Below, piece by piece: positions 34,540 through 45,781 of a stretch of DNA of 64,000 nt. Source of the stretch: Meghimatium bilineatum (lineage: Eukaryota > Mollusca > Gastropoda > Stylommatophora > Philomycidae); the NCBI GenBank assembly GCA_034231615.1, contig CM067298.1, positions 26,182,528 through 26,246,527 on the forward strand. Direction: 5' to 3'. A model generated the notes under the pieces. That model was not told the origin of the DNA and ran no database searches. It worked only from the letters and a program-made list of their open reading frames with translations. The translations under genes were made by a program, and so were the position numbers. How positions within the stretch are numbered: the first letter of the stretch is position 1; each line of letters starts with the position of its first letter.

Positions 34540-37500
34540 ATAACACTTATTTTGTTTCTACTTGTTGTTAGGGAAAGCTTTAGAAATGAGATAGGTGTTA
34601 TTGAGTACAATTCTCCTTACTGAAATAGTATCATTGGAATGTCTACATAATATGGATCATGTATTTTTTTGCTGGTGTCTCAAATGTGACATGACTATGA
34701 TCTTGATGATTAACTCTTACAGGACCAATTGACAATCTATTTGTCATTTGGGGATAGTAGAGTTATACTATGTAGTCCATTTATATTCAATCTCAATGTT
34801 TCCAAACCAGTGTCAATGATACTCGACATCACTTTCACCTATTTTAAATCAATTGTCACTTGTGGACTTTATTATTCTAATTTTGTCACTTTATGATTCT
34901 ACAACTTCATTAATAATAAAGAAATTTCGACTGTAGATTTGTTTTTCCTGATGTTTTTCAGATGGTTTCCTCATTTATTCTTCAAATAGTATATAAACAC
35001 TATAAATTATGTTTTTGTGTTTAAATGTGATAAAATGTTCGTGCATTATATGCATAACGATGTGTTTAATTTTGTTCAGCTGGTTATGTAAGGGAATATT
35101 ATTCATTTTCACAAAGTGGTAAGTAGATCTAGAAATATAATAATTTTTTTCCTCTTTCATACCTATAGGGGCCTATCTCATTATATATATAATTATTGGC
35201 AATAATATTATGTTTAACAACATTAAATCGGTGGAACATTGAGTTACTGAAGGCTTTCATTTATGGATCATGTTCTAGGATTATATTTTAGCAATTTTTG
35301 AAACATTGAGTAACAATAGTACGCAAAATATTATGATTATAAAAAGCCTGAAAAAATTATGGCATGACCACTGTAAATTATTATTTAAATGTATTTGTAA
35401 TTAAAAATTAATGAAACTTTCCTGACGTATGTATAGGCCTATATGGAAATAGCAATAAATATAGCAATTTGGCAACCTATAAGTGAATAGAATTAGTTTA
35501 AACAAAGTTTTAAGCGAAATTTGTTAACTATATTATGACATTTAAAAAAAATGTCTACTTTGTCCTAATGAAAAAAAAAATATCAGATACATTTTTAACC
35601 ATTGTAAACATATAGCGAATTCATTGCAGAACATTTACGTATATAATACATATTATAGGAAGTATAATTAAATGATTCATAATAAAATTAATGACATCAG
35701 TCATTGATAAAAATTCATATTGAAAAACAGACTGGTAAAACTCTGGTTTTGCCCCTGTCCCACTAAGAGTGAATAAGCTTATTATTACAGTGTAGCACAT
35801 CTTTTTATAAAAGATTTCCCTCTTGACTAACACATTTCAAAACCCACAATAAGCCAATTTATTCTTTATTATTTGTACTGTAGGTCTATCGGCCCTAAGG
35901 TGAATTTATGTTAATTCAAACATATTTTGTTGGTCTGGATCACGTTGTTATAATAGGACTTGACTGTATTATGGGTCTAACCCATATCAAGTGCCTACCA
36001 GCAATCACAGTTTTTAAATAATTGTCAGATCTGAATGTTTTAGTATTTTGTGATGTCACTTTGTCTGTTCATTTTTATTAGACTAAATGGCTGCTGTATG
36101 ATGCCGTTGACTGATAAGGAAGCAACACAACTTCTGTCTCCCCTGAGACACAGATGTATAACATTTAGGAGGGCGGTGCTAGGGTTAGAATTAGTTCCAG
36201 TATTAGCTCTAGGATCCTCCCTTCTACTCCGATGCGCATTCATGGCATTAAATCGTCACATAATATAATCTCTGCCAAAATTAGCCATTTTGTGTTTCTG
36301 GCTACACGATCTAAAATGATGTAATTTCATTGATGGCGCAAAAATGTGTGCACTATTACAAACTTGAAATAAAAGTGTCTAGAATATGCAAGTTTGTCCA
36401 CATTTCATATACAGGCGAAATATGTGGTAGGCAATAGATATGGGATAGTAGCTGTTTATTATTATGAGCATCATCATTTTATACGTGATTATAATATATT
36501 ATACTGTGGTGTCTGAATGGCATAGAGAATAGCAGAGATGGATATTCATGAAGTAGTAACTCATAGGTTCACGATACAGGTTTGTTGTGCAAAAAACATA
36601 TTTTCACTTTTTGTGTGACATTAAGTTGCTGGTGCCATTTCTTGACCATCTCAACAGCGCTACTAAAAATAAATAACATGAAGAAAATCAGACAACATGG
36701 CAGCACATATGTTTTCAGTATGGGGAGGGACCTTTAAAAAAAAGTGATTTTCCCATTTCCATGTGTAGGCCTAATTTTTTCTTTTCCATGAGAAATATGA
36801 TGATGTACCGGGGTATTTGGAAAATTTGTTAATGGTAAGGGGTTTATGCACCTTTTGGCTAAGCTCATAGTACTAAAAGTCATGTTCTGATTTTCTAGAG
36901 GTGGGGGGATTGAACACCCTCCCCTCCATTTTCGTATCTTATCTATGAGCTTGCAGACAAATAAATAGTTAGGCGTATAGGGAAAACTTTTTTTACTGTT
37001 GAAGATATTAAAATTAGGCTTAAATTCAGAAGTCATTGGATGTTTTTTAATACATTCAAAATGAAAGAACATGTATGGCAGTGACGTCTGGTAAATTTTT
37101 GATCATAACATTTACTTATGCAGATAAATTGCCAATTATATTTAATTATAAATATAATATTAAAATTGGGTATAAACTCTGCTCTGATAATTCTAAGAAT
37201 GCTACCTCCCCACAATCCACCAGCAAAGCACAAAATTTAATTTTGATCTCCATTTCATGTTCTTAACTGTCTCCATAGAATCGTATACAACATTGTAGTT
37301 TGGTCAAGCTTAGGCCTATATCTCTAGAATCACATAAGCAAGTCCATCTGTCATGCCTAATTGTTAATAAAAGTATAATTGCACACAACCATTTGGAATA
37401 GCTAATAGTTAAATGTCTTGTTTTGCAGGTACCCAAAGTACTTAGTAGTTGGAGTGTGTTTGATTAGTTGATAGTGAGCTTGCTTACTATCACTGGGTTT

Positions 37501-37615
37501 CAGTGTGCCAGGTTAAAAACCACAAAAAAATAAGTTGTCTGGTTCATTGTTTCACATCTAACACAACCACTCCTCCAGATGACACAGCTGTAAATGGGTA
37601 CCTGCAACATGAGTT
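34540..37615. other. No recognisable feature in about 3 kb
   Basis: AT-rich DNA. The open frames (for example near 36040-36270 and 36734-37072) lack splice-site context or homology that I recognise. Confidence 0.35.
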
Positions 37616-37619
37616 AGAG

Positions 37620-38220
37620 GAGGTGATTTCTATAACGTAACTATAGAACAGAGGGAGAGAGAAATACTGGGAATGAGAGTAATTTTAAACTGGTTGAAGT
37701 TTATTGATGAAATAGAGATAATGACAACACACAAGTATATAACAATTCTAGAATGAAACCATTGCAGATTTTATTTTATCTCGAGTATATATTTATAGGC
37801 ATATATATAATATAAGTAGGCTTAGGAATAGCTGAATTTGAATCTGGTATATTGGTAAATCTAGGCCTAGGCCTACTTATATTATATATATAAATATAGG
37901 CCCTATACTCAAGATAAAATCAAATCTGTAATAGCTTCATTCTAGAATTGTTCTTAGGTAAAACACAGGTTTTTAAAACATCCTACTTAAACATGACGGA
38001 CTATCACTAAAACTAGGGGGTTATGATATGCATACAAGAAAACATACAAATTAAAATACACAAAACAAAATATAGAATTGCTATATATGTGTGTGTGTTG
38101 TCATTATCTATTTCATAATTAAACTGTGTCCAGTTTAACATTACTCTCATTCCCAGTATTTCTCTTTCTTTCTCTCTCTCTCTCTCTCCCTTTGTTCTAT
38201 AGGCTAGTTATGTTACAGAA
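37620..38220. repeat. Fold-back element (imperfect long inverted repeat)
   Basis: The left arm (about 37628-37836) pairs with the right arm (about 37866-38215). Matches include 'ctataacgtaactatagaac' against 'gttctataggctagttatgt', 'tactgggaatgagagtaa' against 'ttactctcattcccagta', and 'attctagaatgaa' against 'ttcattctagaat'. About 130 bp (roughly 37952-38085) in the right arm has no partner. The centre is 'aggcctaggcctac'. No coding content. It may be a MITE or fold-back transposon. Confidence 0.75.
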
Positions 38221-38224
38221 ATGA

Positions 38225-39215
38225 GAGCTGGTGTGCATATTAATATTTTTTCTTTGCATTCTCAATCACAATGATAACTCTAACAATTGAAATTACTTTG
38301 ATCATTGCCTCTTCTATTTGATTGCAAAATTCTAAACATTTCAATCTTGTCTTCAGTGTACACATTGGGTTTATCAATATACCCTTCAGTTTTCCATAGA
38401 ATGCTATTTTTTTTCAAATTCACTTGCATCTTTAGTTACCTAATTTACATAAAATCAGGAAAATATCAGCAGCATTGAATTGGCAAGAATAAATACTGGT
38501 TGCTCTGTGTTAAAAAAATGCTTTGTCCTGAGTGTATGAACAATGTGATGTCATACTGACAGTTTAGGGACGGCCATTCCACTATTACATGCACCAAAGA
38601 GGAATAGCTTTCTGTTATCTGTTTTGTGATCAGTGAAGGATGAAACCTGTAAACATTTATTGGTTTAGTATGGTGATGCATACCTGTCAATCCAGCAAGT
38701 ATGTGGGTGGAAGTAGGAAATTTAAAATCATTATGAGTTCTATGACAGACTCTCCACAACCAGGTCAGGAAAATCAAAGTAGTGACCACAGACTCGATTG
38801 ACACTGCTGAATGCCTCATGCAAGAAAACTACAGATTGACTGTAAGTAACATTACTGCATGTCTCTATCTATCAAGGTTCAGTATACCGCATCATCTATA
38901 ATGTGTAAAAGTGCCACAAAGTGTCTGCAAGATGGGTACCATAGCAGCTTAACTTTCAGATTCAATGAAGAGGTAAAGCAGGTGGTGAATGCATGAATGA
39001 TTAGACACATGACTAAGAGAATTTATTTCGACAGGAATATAAACACATTTTAGGTACTGGGGTACTTGTATCACATGCAATGAAAAGTACTTAAAAAATG
39101 ATACAGTTGTTTTCCTTCTTCAGACTATATTCCCTAAATTAAATATTTAAAGTTTTTATTTGAAGCAATTGCTTATTTTAGATTTTGATTAATAGCTGAG
39201 ACACGTATGCAGACC
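38225..39215. other. No recognisable feature
   Basis: A minus-strand open frame at 38819-38466 (117 codons) has no recognisable domain and no clear splice sites. I do not call it a gene. Confidence 0.35.
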
Positions 39216-39219
39216 AACA

Positions 39220-39835
39220 TGATGATAAATGGGTATAACTTGAGGTGAACATTTCCAAATACCTGGACACTGCATATGTAACAATGGACAATCCAAAATG
39301 AAATTAAAGGTAAAATTGGAGATGGTTTTAGTTGCTATGTAAAGGCTAAACTTAATATAGAAAACAATATTAGTGTTAGAGTGAAGGTAAAAATGTATAA
39401 CTCATTAGTGCTTTCTATTGTGCTGCATGGTTATGAGAGTTGGAAACTCACTGTAGACATGGAGAAATGAATACGGATTTCTGAATACAAGTGTTATAGA
39501 CAAACTCTACACATTTTCTATAGAGAGCATAAGACAAATGTGTACATAAATAACATATAGAGGCTAGCAGATTTATAAGAATCACTGTTTTCAATAGTAA
39601 AATGAGGAAAACTTGTATGATTTTGACATGTATGCTGACATGATTCTCTGTCAAAAATTTCCTTGCTATGAACAGTTGAAGGTGAAATGAGCAGAAGAAG
39701 AGAAAAAAAATGGACAGACAACCTTAAAGAATGGACCAATAATGATTTTTCTAGTCATTTGCATCACCGAAGATAAAAATTTCTGAAAGACTATGTTGAT
39801 TTATCTAATGCAATGGCTGACAAGTTATGAGTTTT
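39220..39835 (+). pseudogene. LINE fragment, post-RT region (RTE-like family 1)
   Basis: Reads VNISKYLDTAYVTMDN, then an LHGYESWKLTVDMEK-like box, a SEYKCYRQTLHIF-like stretch, and REKKWTDNLKEWTNNDFSSH near the end. Many stops. It has the landmark order of 16580-17060. Confidence 0.65.
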
Positions 39836-39839
39836 ATGG

Positions 39840-40675
39840 ATTGTTATTTTATTATGTGATTCTAAGAAGATATCCTATACTTTTCACAATGAAATTAGGA
39901 TTATTCAGAATATCTTAATCTGCATTAAAACATAAACATATAAAAACAACATCAGAGGCAATGAAAAACTAATTAATGTTTATTATGGAAGCACATGCTC
40001 TCAACATAAATATACAACACTGACTTTCCATTTTATAAAGAAGTTTCTAAAATTCATTTTGCCAATCATTGCACAATACATAAATTTAATGATATTTTTT
40101 GTTACAAATGTGGCAGTAGGCCCTACATATCTAGACACAAGGAAATAATCTAGCTCAAAAGACAGAAGTCTATAACCTAGTAGGACTCAAATATAGTAGA
40201 TGCTCTATAATTCAGCAGTACAATATAGCCCTATCTAGTAATCTGAAGTTTTCAGGAAAAGAAAAAGACAGTTTATAACAGACAGCAAAATTATCAAGAC
40301 ATGCAATTAAGACAAGGAAGAGGACAACTGCAATTGTCATAACAGTACAATGGATGTCCTCCACTACATTAATTAAATTGGTGAGGAAATGATATGACTG
40401 ACTGCTTGTTGTATTCTCGTGTTAAAGAGACTTCAAAAACAAGCATAACAAAAAATGTTAATTCAGGCTAAGACTTAGAAGACAATAGCTTCATTTACTC
40501 CAATGGAATGATACAGTTATGAATCATTACCAAATTGATTTTCTTTTAAATCTTCATGAAATGTAAGAGTGCAGTAGGTTTATGCAATTTTATTTATGTA
40601 AAATTTTCAAATGTATAATTTTCCATGTTCATATTTCAGTTTATTCTCATGCTTTATTTGTCATTTATAATAAAA
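39840..40675. other. No recognisable feature
   Basis: AT-rich sequence. Nothing identified. Confidence 0.35.
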
Positions 40676-40678
40676 GTA

Positions 40679-41662
40679 CTGTATGATGGCTATTCAATAA
40701 GTCCCCTCCTCTACCTTCCTCCCAAAAACAACAACAAACAACAACAAATTACCACTATAATACTTTTAAGCATTGCTATTTACCAGATGCATGAGAGAGC
40801 CATGTATCAAAGTATGCTAAAAACCAGAGGTATGTAACTAAGTTCATGCATTGTAAATATGTTCATGCATACACTGTGTGAAATCCTATTAGTCACGGCG
40901 ACTTAGTTTGTCTTGTCGCATTTCAGAAATTAGCATTAAACCTCAATAATGTGTGTGCATTGATTTATGCTTTTAGCTTGGAAAAGCAGATTAAAAAAAT
41001 GTCCAAATGCTACAATTTGCTTTCAGAGATTCATTTCATAGTAAACATGTGTTGTATTCCCATTTCAAAAATGGACATAGATTGTTTTAAAGATGAGCCC
41101 TCTCAAGGAACAAAAGGTCAAGTCTAATGCCAAGACCATGTCGATTGTATCCTTTGACATTGATGGGATGGTTCATTATGAAAATGTCTCTAGAGTTCAG
41201 AGTTTCATTGTAGAATTGTACAAAACAATTTTGCAATGAATCTGTGATGTTGTGTGCAGACGTCACCCAGAGAAGTTGTACACAGGCAATTGGATTATGC
41301 ATCATAACAGTGCCATTATACATAGGTCTGTTATCACAAGCACATTTTTTATGAAACACAACATTCTATTTCTCCCACAACCTCTATCTCACCCGATAAT
41401 TCTCTGTATCATGATTCCTATTTCCACAACTTGAGAACAATCAAACATCACCAATTTGATGACATTGAGAAGATTCAAGACAAAGCGACGAGAAAAATGA
41501 GTGATATTCATAAAAGTGTTTATGAAGGGTGCTTCCGTCATTAGCAGGAGCACTGGGATAATGAGACTACTTTGATGTAGGTAGAACCAACTAGTTTGTA
41601 AGCATAACGGTTTTACTGGAAAAAAAAAGTCCAACAATTTATTTAGCAGCCATTGCATACAG
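40679..41662 (+). mobile_element. Mariner-like DNA transposon, decayed, with terminal repeats
   Basis: The ends are imperfect inverted repeats: CTGTATGATGGCTATTCAATA on the left (21 bases, first 20 decisive) against CTGTATGCAATGGCTGCTAA read inward from the right. TA dinucleotides flank both (40677-40678, 41663-41664). Inside, the plus strand reads VSFDIDGMVHYENVSR (the first-Asp region), HPEKLYTGNWIMHHNSAIIHRS (the second-Asp region with Asp replaced by Asn; shown in part), FFMKHNILFLPQPLSHP, and a FDDIEKIQDKATRKM-like tail. The element length, 984 bp, is short of intact mariner (about 1.3 kb). The ORF is broken. Confidence 0.82.
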
Positions 41663-41664
41663 TA

Positions 41665-42295
41665 GTTATTTAAATGAACTGTTGGGAAAATCTTCTAGTA
41701 ATAGTGATTTTTCTAATCCAACACAACCCTAGTCTGATGTATGCATGATTAGCAAGAATGTACTGTATATGTAATGCTACCATGAACAAGGTGGTTATTT
41801 GATAGTAATTGGTAATTGTATGGTAATTTTGATAAATAAGTAATTGGAAACAAAGGGACCTGTAAAGCTCAAACAGAACCATTAAAGCAATGTTACCTTA
41901 AGGTTGAAACTAAATGGTAAAAAGGTTGCCTGCATAAAAGCAGACTTTATGAAAGAAGGGGAAAGCTGAACTACTAAGAATGAGAGCAAAATCAGGATTA
42001 GTTTGCATAGAACAGCCGTTGAAAAAAATAAATGACCATGAATGATGACCAGGACAGAAACAAGTGAATAATACCTGGCACAGTCAATGTGTGATATAAT
42101 TTTGTATGGAACTGAAAGTTATAAATTACATTCCATAAGTTGAAGGGGGCAAACTCAGGTAAAGATGAGTAGATCTGCAAGACAAATGGAACAGATGAGG
42201 TACACTTTATGACTTAAGAGAACAAAAAAACAGAGATTTTTAAAATGATCTAGAGACTCAGAAATTATAATAGAACATCACTCAACCAAAATAAA
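41665..42295. other. No recognisable feature
   Basis: AT-rich, no named element. Confidence 0.35.
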
Positions 42296-42309
42296 TTAAC
42301 TAGAAATAG

Positions 42310-42979
42310 GAGGTAAATACTAAATAAAGTAAACAGGTTACTGTTGATACCTAACTATCGATATAAAATAATAAATAATAAAACAAATTATTAATATATC
42401 GATCCTATTGGGCCCTTTATCAAGAACCGAGTAAATATTAAGAAAACACAATCATAAAAAATATAACCAAGATGATTGTGACAATAGTTTCCTCACCAAA
42501 AATCCTTGTCCAGTATTGATTCTAGTGCATGTCTAAGCATGAGCTAATATTCTGTATTAAATATTTAATTAAACCCAATTAAATAAACTGAATTTAATAT
42601 ATAAATATTAATTAAATCAATTAATATATCAGAACATTTAATAATCCTTTCATAAGGTATCTTTTAAGACATGCACTAGAATCGATACTGAGCAATGATT
42701 TTTGGTGAGGAAACCATTGTCACAATTATCTTGGTTATATTTTTTTTAAAGTTGTGTTTTCTTAAATGTTATTTGTTTCTTGATAAAGGTCCCAACTGAA
42801 CCGATATGTTGATAATTGTCTTTGTTCTATGTTCTATTGTTATTTATTATTATTTTATATCGATAGTTAAGTATCTACAGTAACCTGTTTACTTTATTTA
42901 GTATTTACCTGTTATTTGCCTGGTTACTGCGGTACTTTTCATTTTGTCGGACATCCTCCGATATTTTAGTTATTTATAT
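42310..42979. mobile_element. Penelope-like insertion, second copy with longer arms
   Basis: The left arm (about 42310-42535) and right arm (about 42682-42912) are complementary, for instance 'gacaatagtttcctcacc' against 'ggtgaggaaaccattgtc'. The tail 'ggacatcctccgatattt' and the 'tgataaaggtccc' box match the copy at 34060-34516. A 12-bp near-duplicate, AACTAGAAATAG (42298-42309) and AACCAGAAATAG (42980-42991), flanks it. The arm sequences beyond the shared 3' part differ from the first copy, so the two are separate insertions. Confidence 0.6.
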
Positions 42980-42994
42980 AACCAGAAATAGTAA

Positions 42995-43325
42995 GGATAG
43001 CTAGTCTAGAGAACATAGAAAAATCTATCTATTTATCTACCAGAGAAAAAGTTGGAATTAATTCAGAGCACTACAAATTAAAGCTCTCCTTGAAAACCAA
43101 ACTCATCAAATTTGGTGGCCTGTATTCCGACCATTCACATTGTACTCACAATACAATTGGATGTATCATCAGTGCCTCAAAATTCAACCATAGTTGAATA
43201 GCAATGTCCTGTACAGAATATTCTTCCATTATTATTTTAAAACTAGAAATAAAAATTTTCTACACATCAGATAAGAGCTCAAATATATCCAAAACTAATA
43301 TTTATTATAATATTAATAATAAGAC
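42995..43325. other. No recognisable feature
   Basis: Contains a short LINE-like text near 43080-43200, too weak to assign. Confidence 0.3.
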
Positions 43326-43329
43326 CCAT

Positions 43330-43765
43330 AATCGGTCAGTGTCGTAGGAAGATATCAGCACAACAATCCCTCCAAACACTTCTGTCAGCCATTCGGAGGA
43401 GATAGAAAAATCATGCTCAGAACATTCCTTGATGTTATCAATCCAGGATTTTCTTTACCACCTCTTCTCCTTTTCCATCTTTGACTGTTCTTTTCAAAAT
43501 AATTTTAGAAAGTGAGATCTTGCTACATACCCAAATCAAACACATTTATGCTTTCACCACTGCCAAAAGTGGGTCTTGATAACCTGCAAGTTTTTTTATT
43601 TGCTGCCGGATGAATATATTTGTCTTGTGTTTTATATAACTAATCCTAAACAAAGATCTGTAGCACCTGTATTCAAAAGCCTGAAACATTCTTTCCATGT
43701 CTGCATTGAATGTCCAGCTTTAAAATCTGTATAAAAGTATAATTAGCATTAGCAATTTGAATAGA
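43330..43765 (-). pseudogene. LINE fragment, post-RT region (RTE-like family 1)
   Basis: The minus strand reads SWTFNADMERMFQAFEYRCY, RSLFRISYIKHKTNIFI, KKLAGYQDPLLAVVKA, then a KIILKRTVKDGK-like segment and ending RMADRSVW. This is one of the better preserved copies of the family, yet with several frameshifts. Confidence 0.72.
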
Positions 43766-43769
43766 TTAA

Positions 43770-44165
43770 TCTTTATTGTAATATTTATCTTACTTTTTCA
43801 AATAATAAGCAACCTTGCCATGGCAGCCATTGCCATCTTGAGTCTTAATCTCATTTTCTAAGTTGCCATCATCCAAAATTTGGGACTCGATATTTGAAGA
43901 TGGTAACTTTTTCAGTTTGTGACTGTTTACCCTGATATTCATGAGATCCTGCTTGGTATCACTAGTCATCAATATCTTGCTTTTATCAATGATAATTTCC
44001 ATGTCATATTTCTGACTAACATTTACAATATTGAGGTGAGTTCCTGGAGTTCATATTAGGTACACTTTTACCCTTCAATGAATATCTTCACACTGTGGAT
44101 TCATGGGAAACTAGAAAACTGATGATTATTCTATAATGGGTGGTAACATGGAACACTCCAGACAC
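43770..44165. other. No recognisable feature
   Basis: A minus-strand frame at 44002-43790 resembles RT linker text (MEIIIDKSKILMTSDTKQD) and is probably the upstream part of the preceding LINE fragment. Confidence 0.4.
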
Positions 44166-44169
44166 CAAC

Positions 44170-44590
44170 TTTTCTACAGAGAAGCAAAAGCTAGAATACA
44201 CAACACATACATGTAAAAGTGGAAGAAACAAATGAAAGTGGAAGAAAAACCAGATTAAATACATCATGTACAAAAGGTATCAGTAGACCACACTATTTAA
44301 CCTTAGAACATGACCACTGCAGACTGCTGGACCACCTCACTGACTAATGACCTCATATGCAGATGAATGTCTATGTGGATCCAGAATCAAAACCCCTGAA
44401 CACATAATTCAGGACTGTTCAACAAACAAAGAACAGATGCATCAGGTCTGGCAAGAGGGAACAGCAGAAGCAAAAACTAAGTGGTAGATGCTCTGACCTG
44501 GAGAAGACAGTGGGTCTCATCATGGCAATAGGATTGACCATATAGCATGATGAAAGATGCTGAAAGCACAATAAAGGAAGAAAATATAAT
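44170..44590 (+). pseudogene. LINE 3' end (C-terminal Cys/His region)
   Basis: Reads HCRLLDHLTD, then across a frameshift ESKPLNT/PEHIIQDCSTNKE-like text and SDLEKTVGLIMAIGLT. It is equivalent to the tail of the 55764-59615 protein (GHNRLRSH..., HILQAC..., ELQKTVSFI). Confidence 0.6.
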
Positions 44591-44995
44591 AAGCAAACAA
44601 AACACTGTTTATGATGGCGAAAATATCAATTGTGTGAAAATAAACTGTTTAACTGATTTTGGAAAAGGGGAGGGTTTTAAGATCTAATTTTGGTAATTCT
44701 GGGAGAACTGCTAAGAAGGCAGTGTTTTACCTAATTTTTTAACTTTCTTCTTAGTATCTTATCACCAAATATCATGTTCTATTGCATTGGGGAGACACCC
44801 AAGGGTAAATGGTGGTCTGAAATTCCATTTAAGTGCATAAACAATAGGGTCCATACTTCTCTCCAGGCATGTCATAGAAGATGACTAAGGAAAGTTGAAT
44901 CTTAAGAACATTTTTTTCTACATGGCATCAAAGGCAAAAAATGAATAAAATATGCATCATCACAATGTAATATTTTACTAACCTTGTTTACTTAC

Positions 44996-45162
44996 TACAA
45001 CTTGCCATAATTTGTGTATATTGGCTAATGTATCTGTCAATGAAGAATTCAATAGGTTCAACGATGCAGAATGATCACTTTCACTAGTTTGAAATAAACT
45101 ATGTATTCTATCTTCTGAAATAGTTATCACTGTTCTTTGATGTTTCAGTGCCGTTGACACTC
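44996..45162 (-). CDS. Possible exon of an unidentified gene
   Basis: The minus strand holds an open stretch of 55 codons, VSTALKHQRTVITISEDRIH, SLFQTSESDHSASLNLL, NSSLTDTLANIHKLWQVV. It lies between TTATACAG (acceptor-like) and GTAAGT (strong donor). I do not recognise the protein. It has no RT or transposase motif. It lies about 2.4 kb downstream of the slit stop codon on the same strand, so it could belong to a separate gene. An overlapping frame is also open, so this may be chance. Confidence 0.3.
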
Positions 45163-45439
45163 CTGTATAAGCGACCAGCATCAAAAGAATCTAAACCTAA
45201 TCCAAGCCTCTTTGATCTTTTTGTTATTGAGCCATGGAAACTATAATTATAATTGCTACTGCAACTGTCTGCCTCTGAATGGGTTATTAATAAGAAAATT
45301 AGCTTGTTCCACACTGTGTTCAGAAGCAGTTGGACATCATTAATTTTAAAAAATAAAAAAAAATGTTAAACAATTATTCTTTAAGGACACACAAAATTGG
45401 TAGAATAACCAATTTACGATTTAGCCATCAACCCAGCAT

Positions 45440-45600
45440 TTTTAGACTGTAGTGATTTTCTTGGTAGTGCATACATATAGTAGTATGCCACTGCTTTCTG
45501 AACAGTTCGGATGTATAACTGCCTGCAGCAGGATTCAAACCCAATATCTTGGCCATCACAGATAAGTACTGTAGCACATCACCACAGAACTAGACTTTTT
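45440..45600 (-). mobile_element. tRNA-like SINE remnant (tentative)
   Basis: The minus strand has a B-box-like GGTTTGAATCC about 45 bases after an A-box-like GTGGTGATGTGC. The body does not clearly match the other SINEs in the window. Confidence 0.35.
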
Positions 45601-45723
45601 TAAAGTGAAAATTGGAGTGAAGTATTTTTGCATGCATCAGTAAAGAATTGGTTTAACATAAAAATCTGTATTAGCACACTCCAAAGTATATAAACTGATC
45701 AAGCTATGATTGATGAAAATGAA

Positions 45724-45781
45724 ACTGATATATCCGCTATCGGTGGGGCTTCGGAGCTTCTTTAAATAGCGGATATATCTG
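45724..45781. repeat. Near-perfect hairpin, 14-bp arms
   Basis: GATATATCCGCTAT (45725-45738) and ATAGCGGATATATC (45767-45780) pair fully around a 28-base GC-richer loop. It could be a miniature element end or a structured RNA; no neighbouring gene explains it. Confidence 0.6.

Noticed and set aside
38466..38819. 117-codon minus-strand frame
   Set aside because: No recognisable motif and no acceptor/donor pair; possibly antisense of old repeat sequence.
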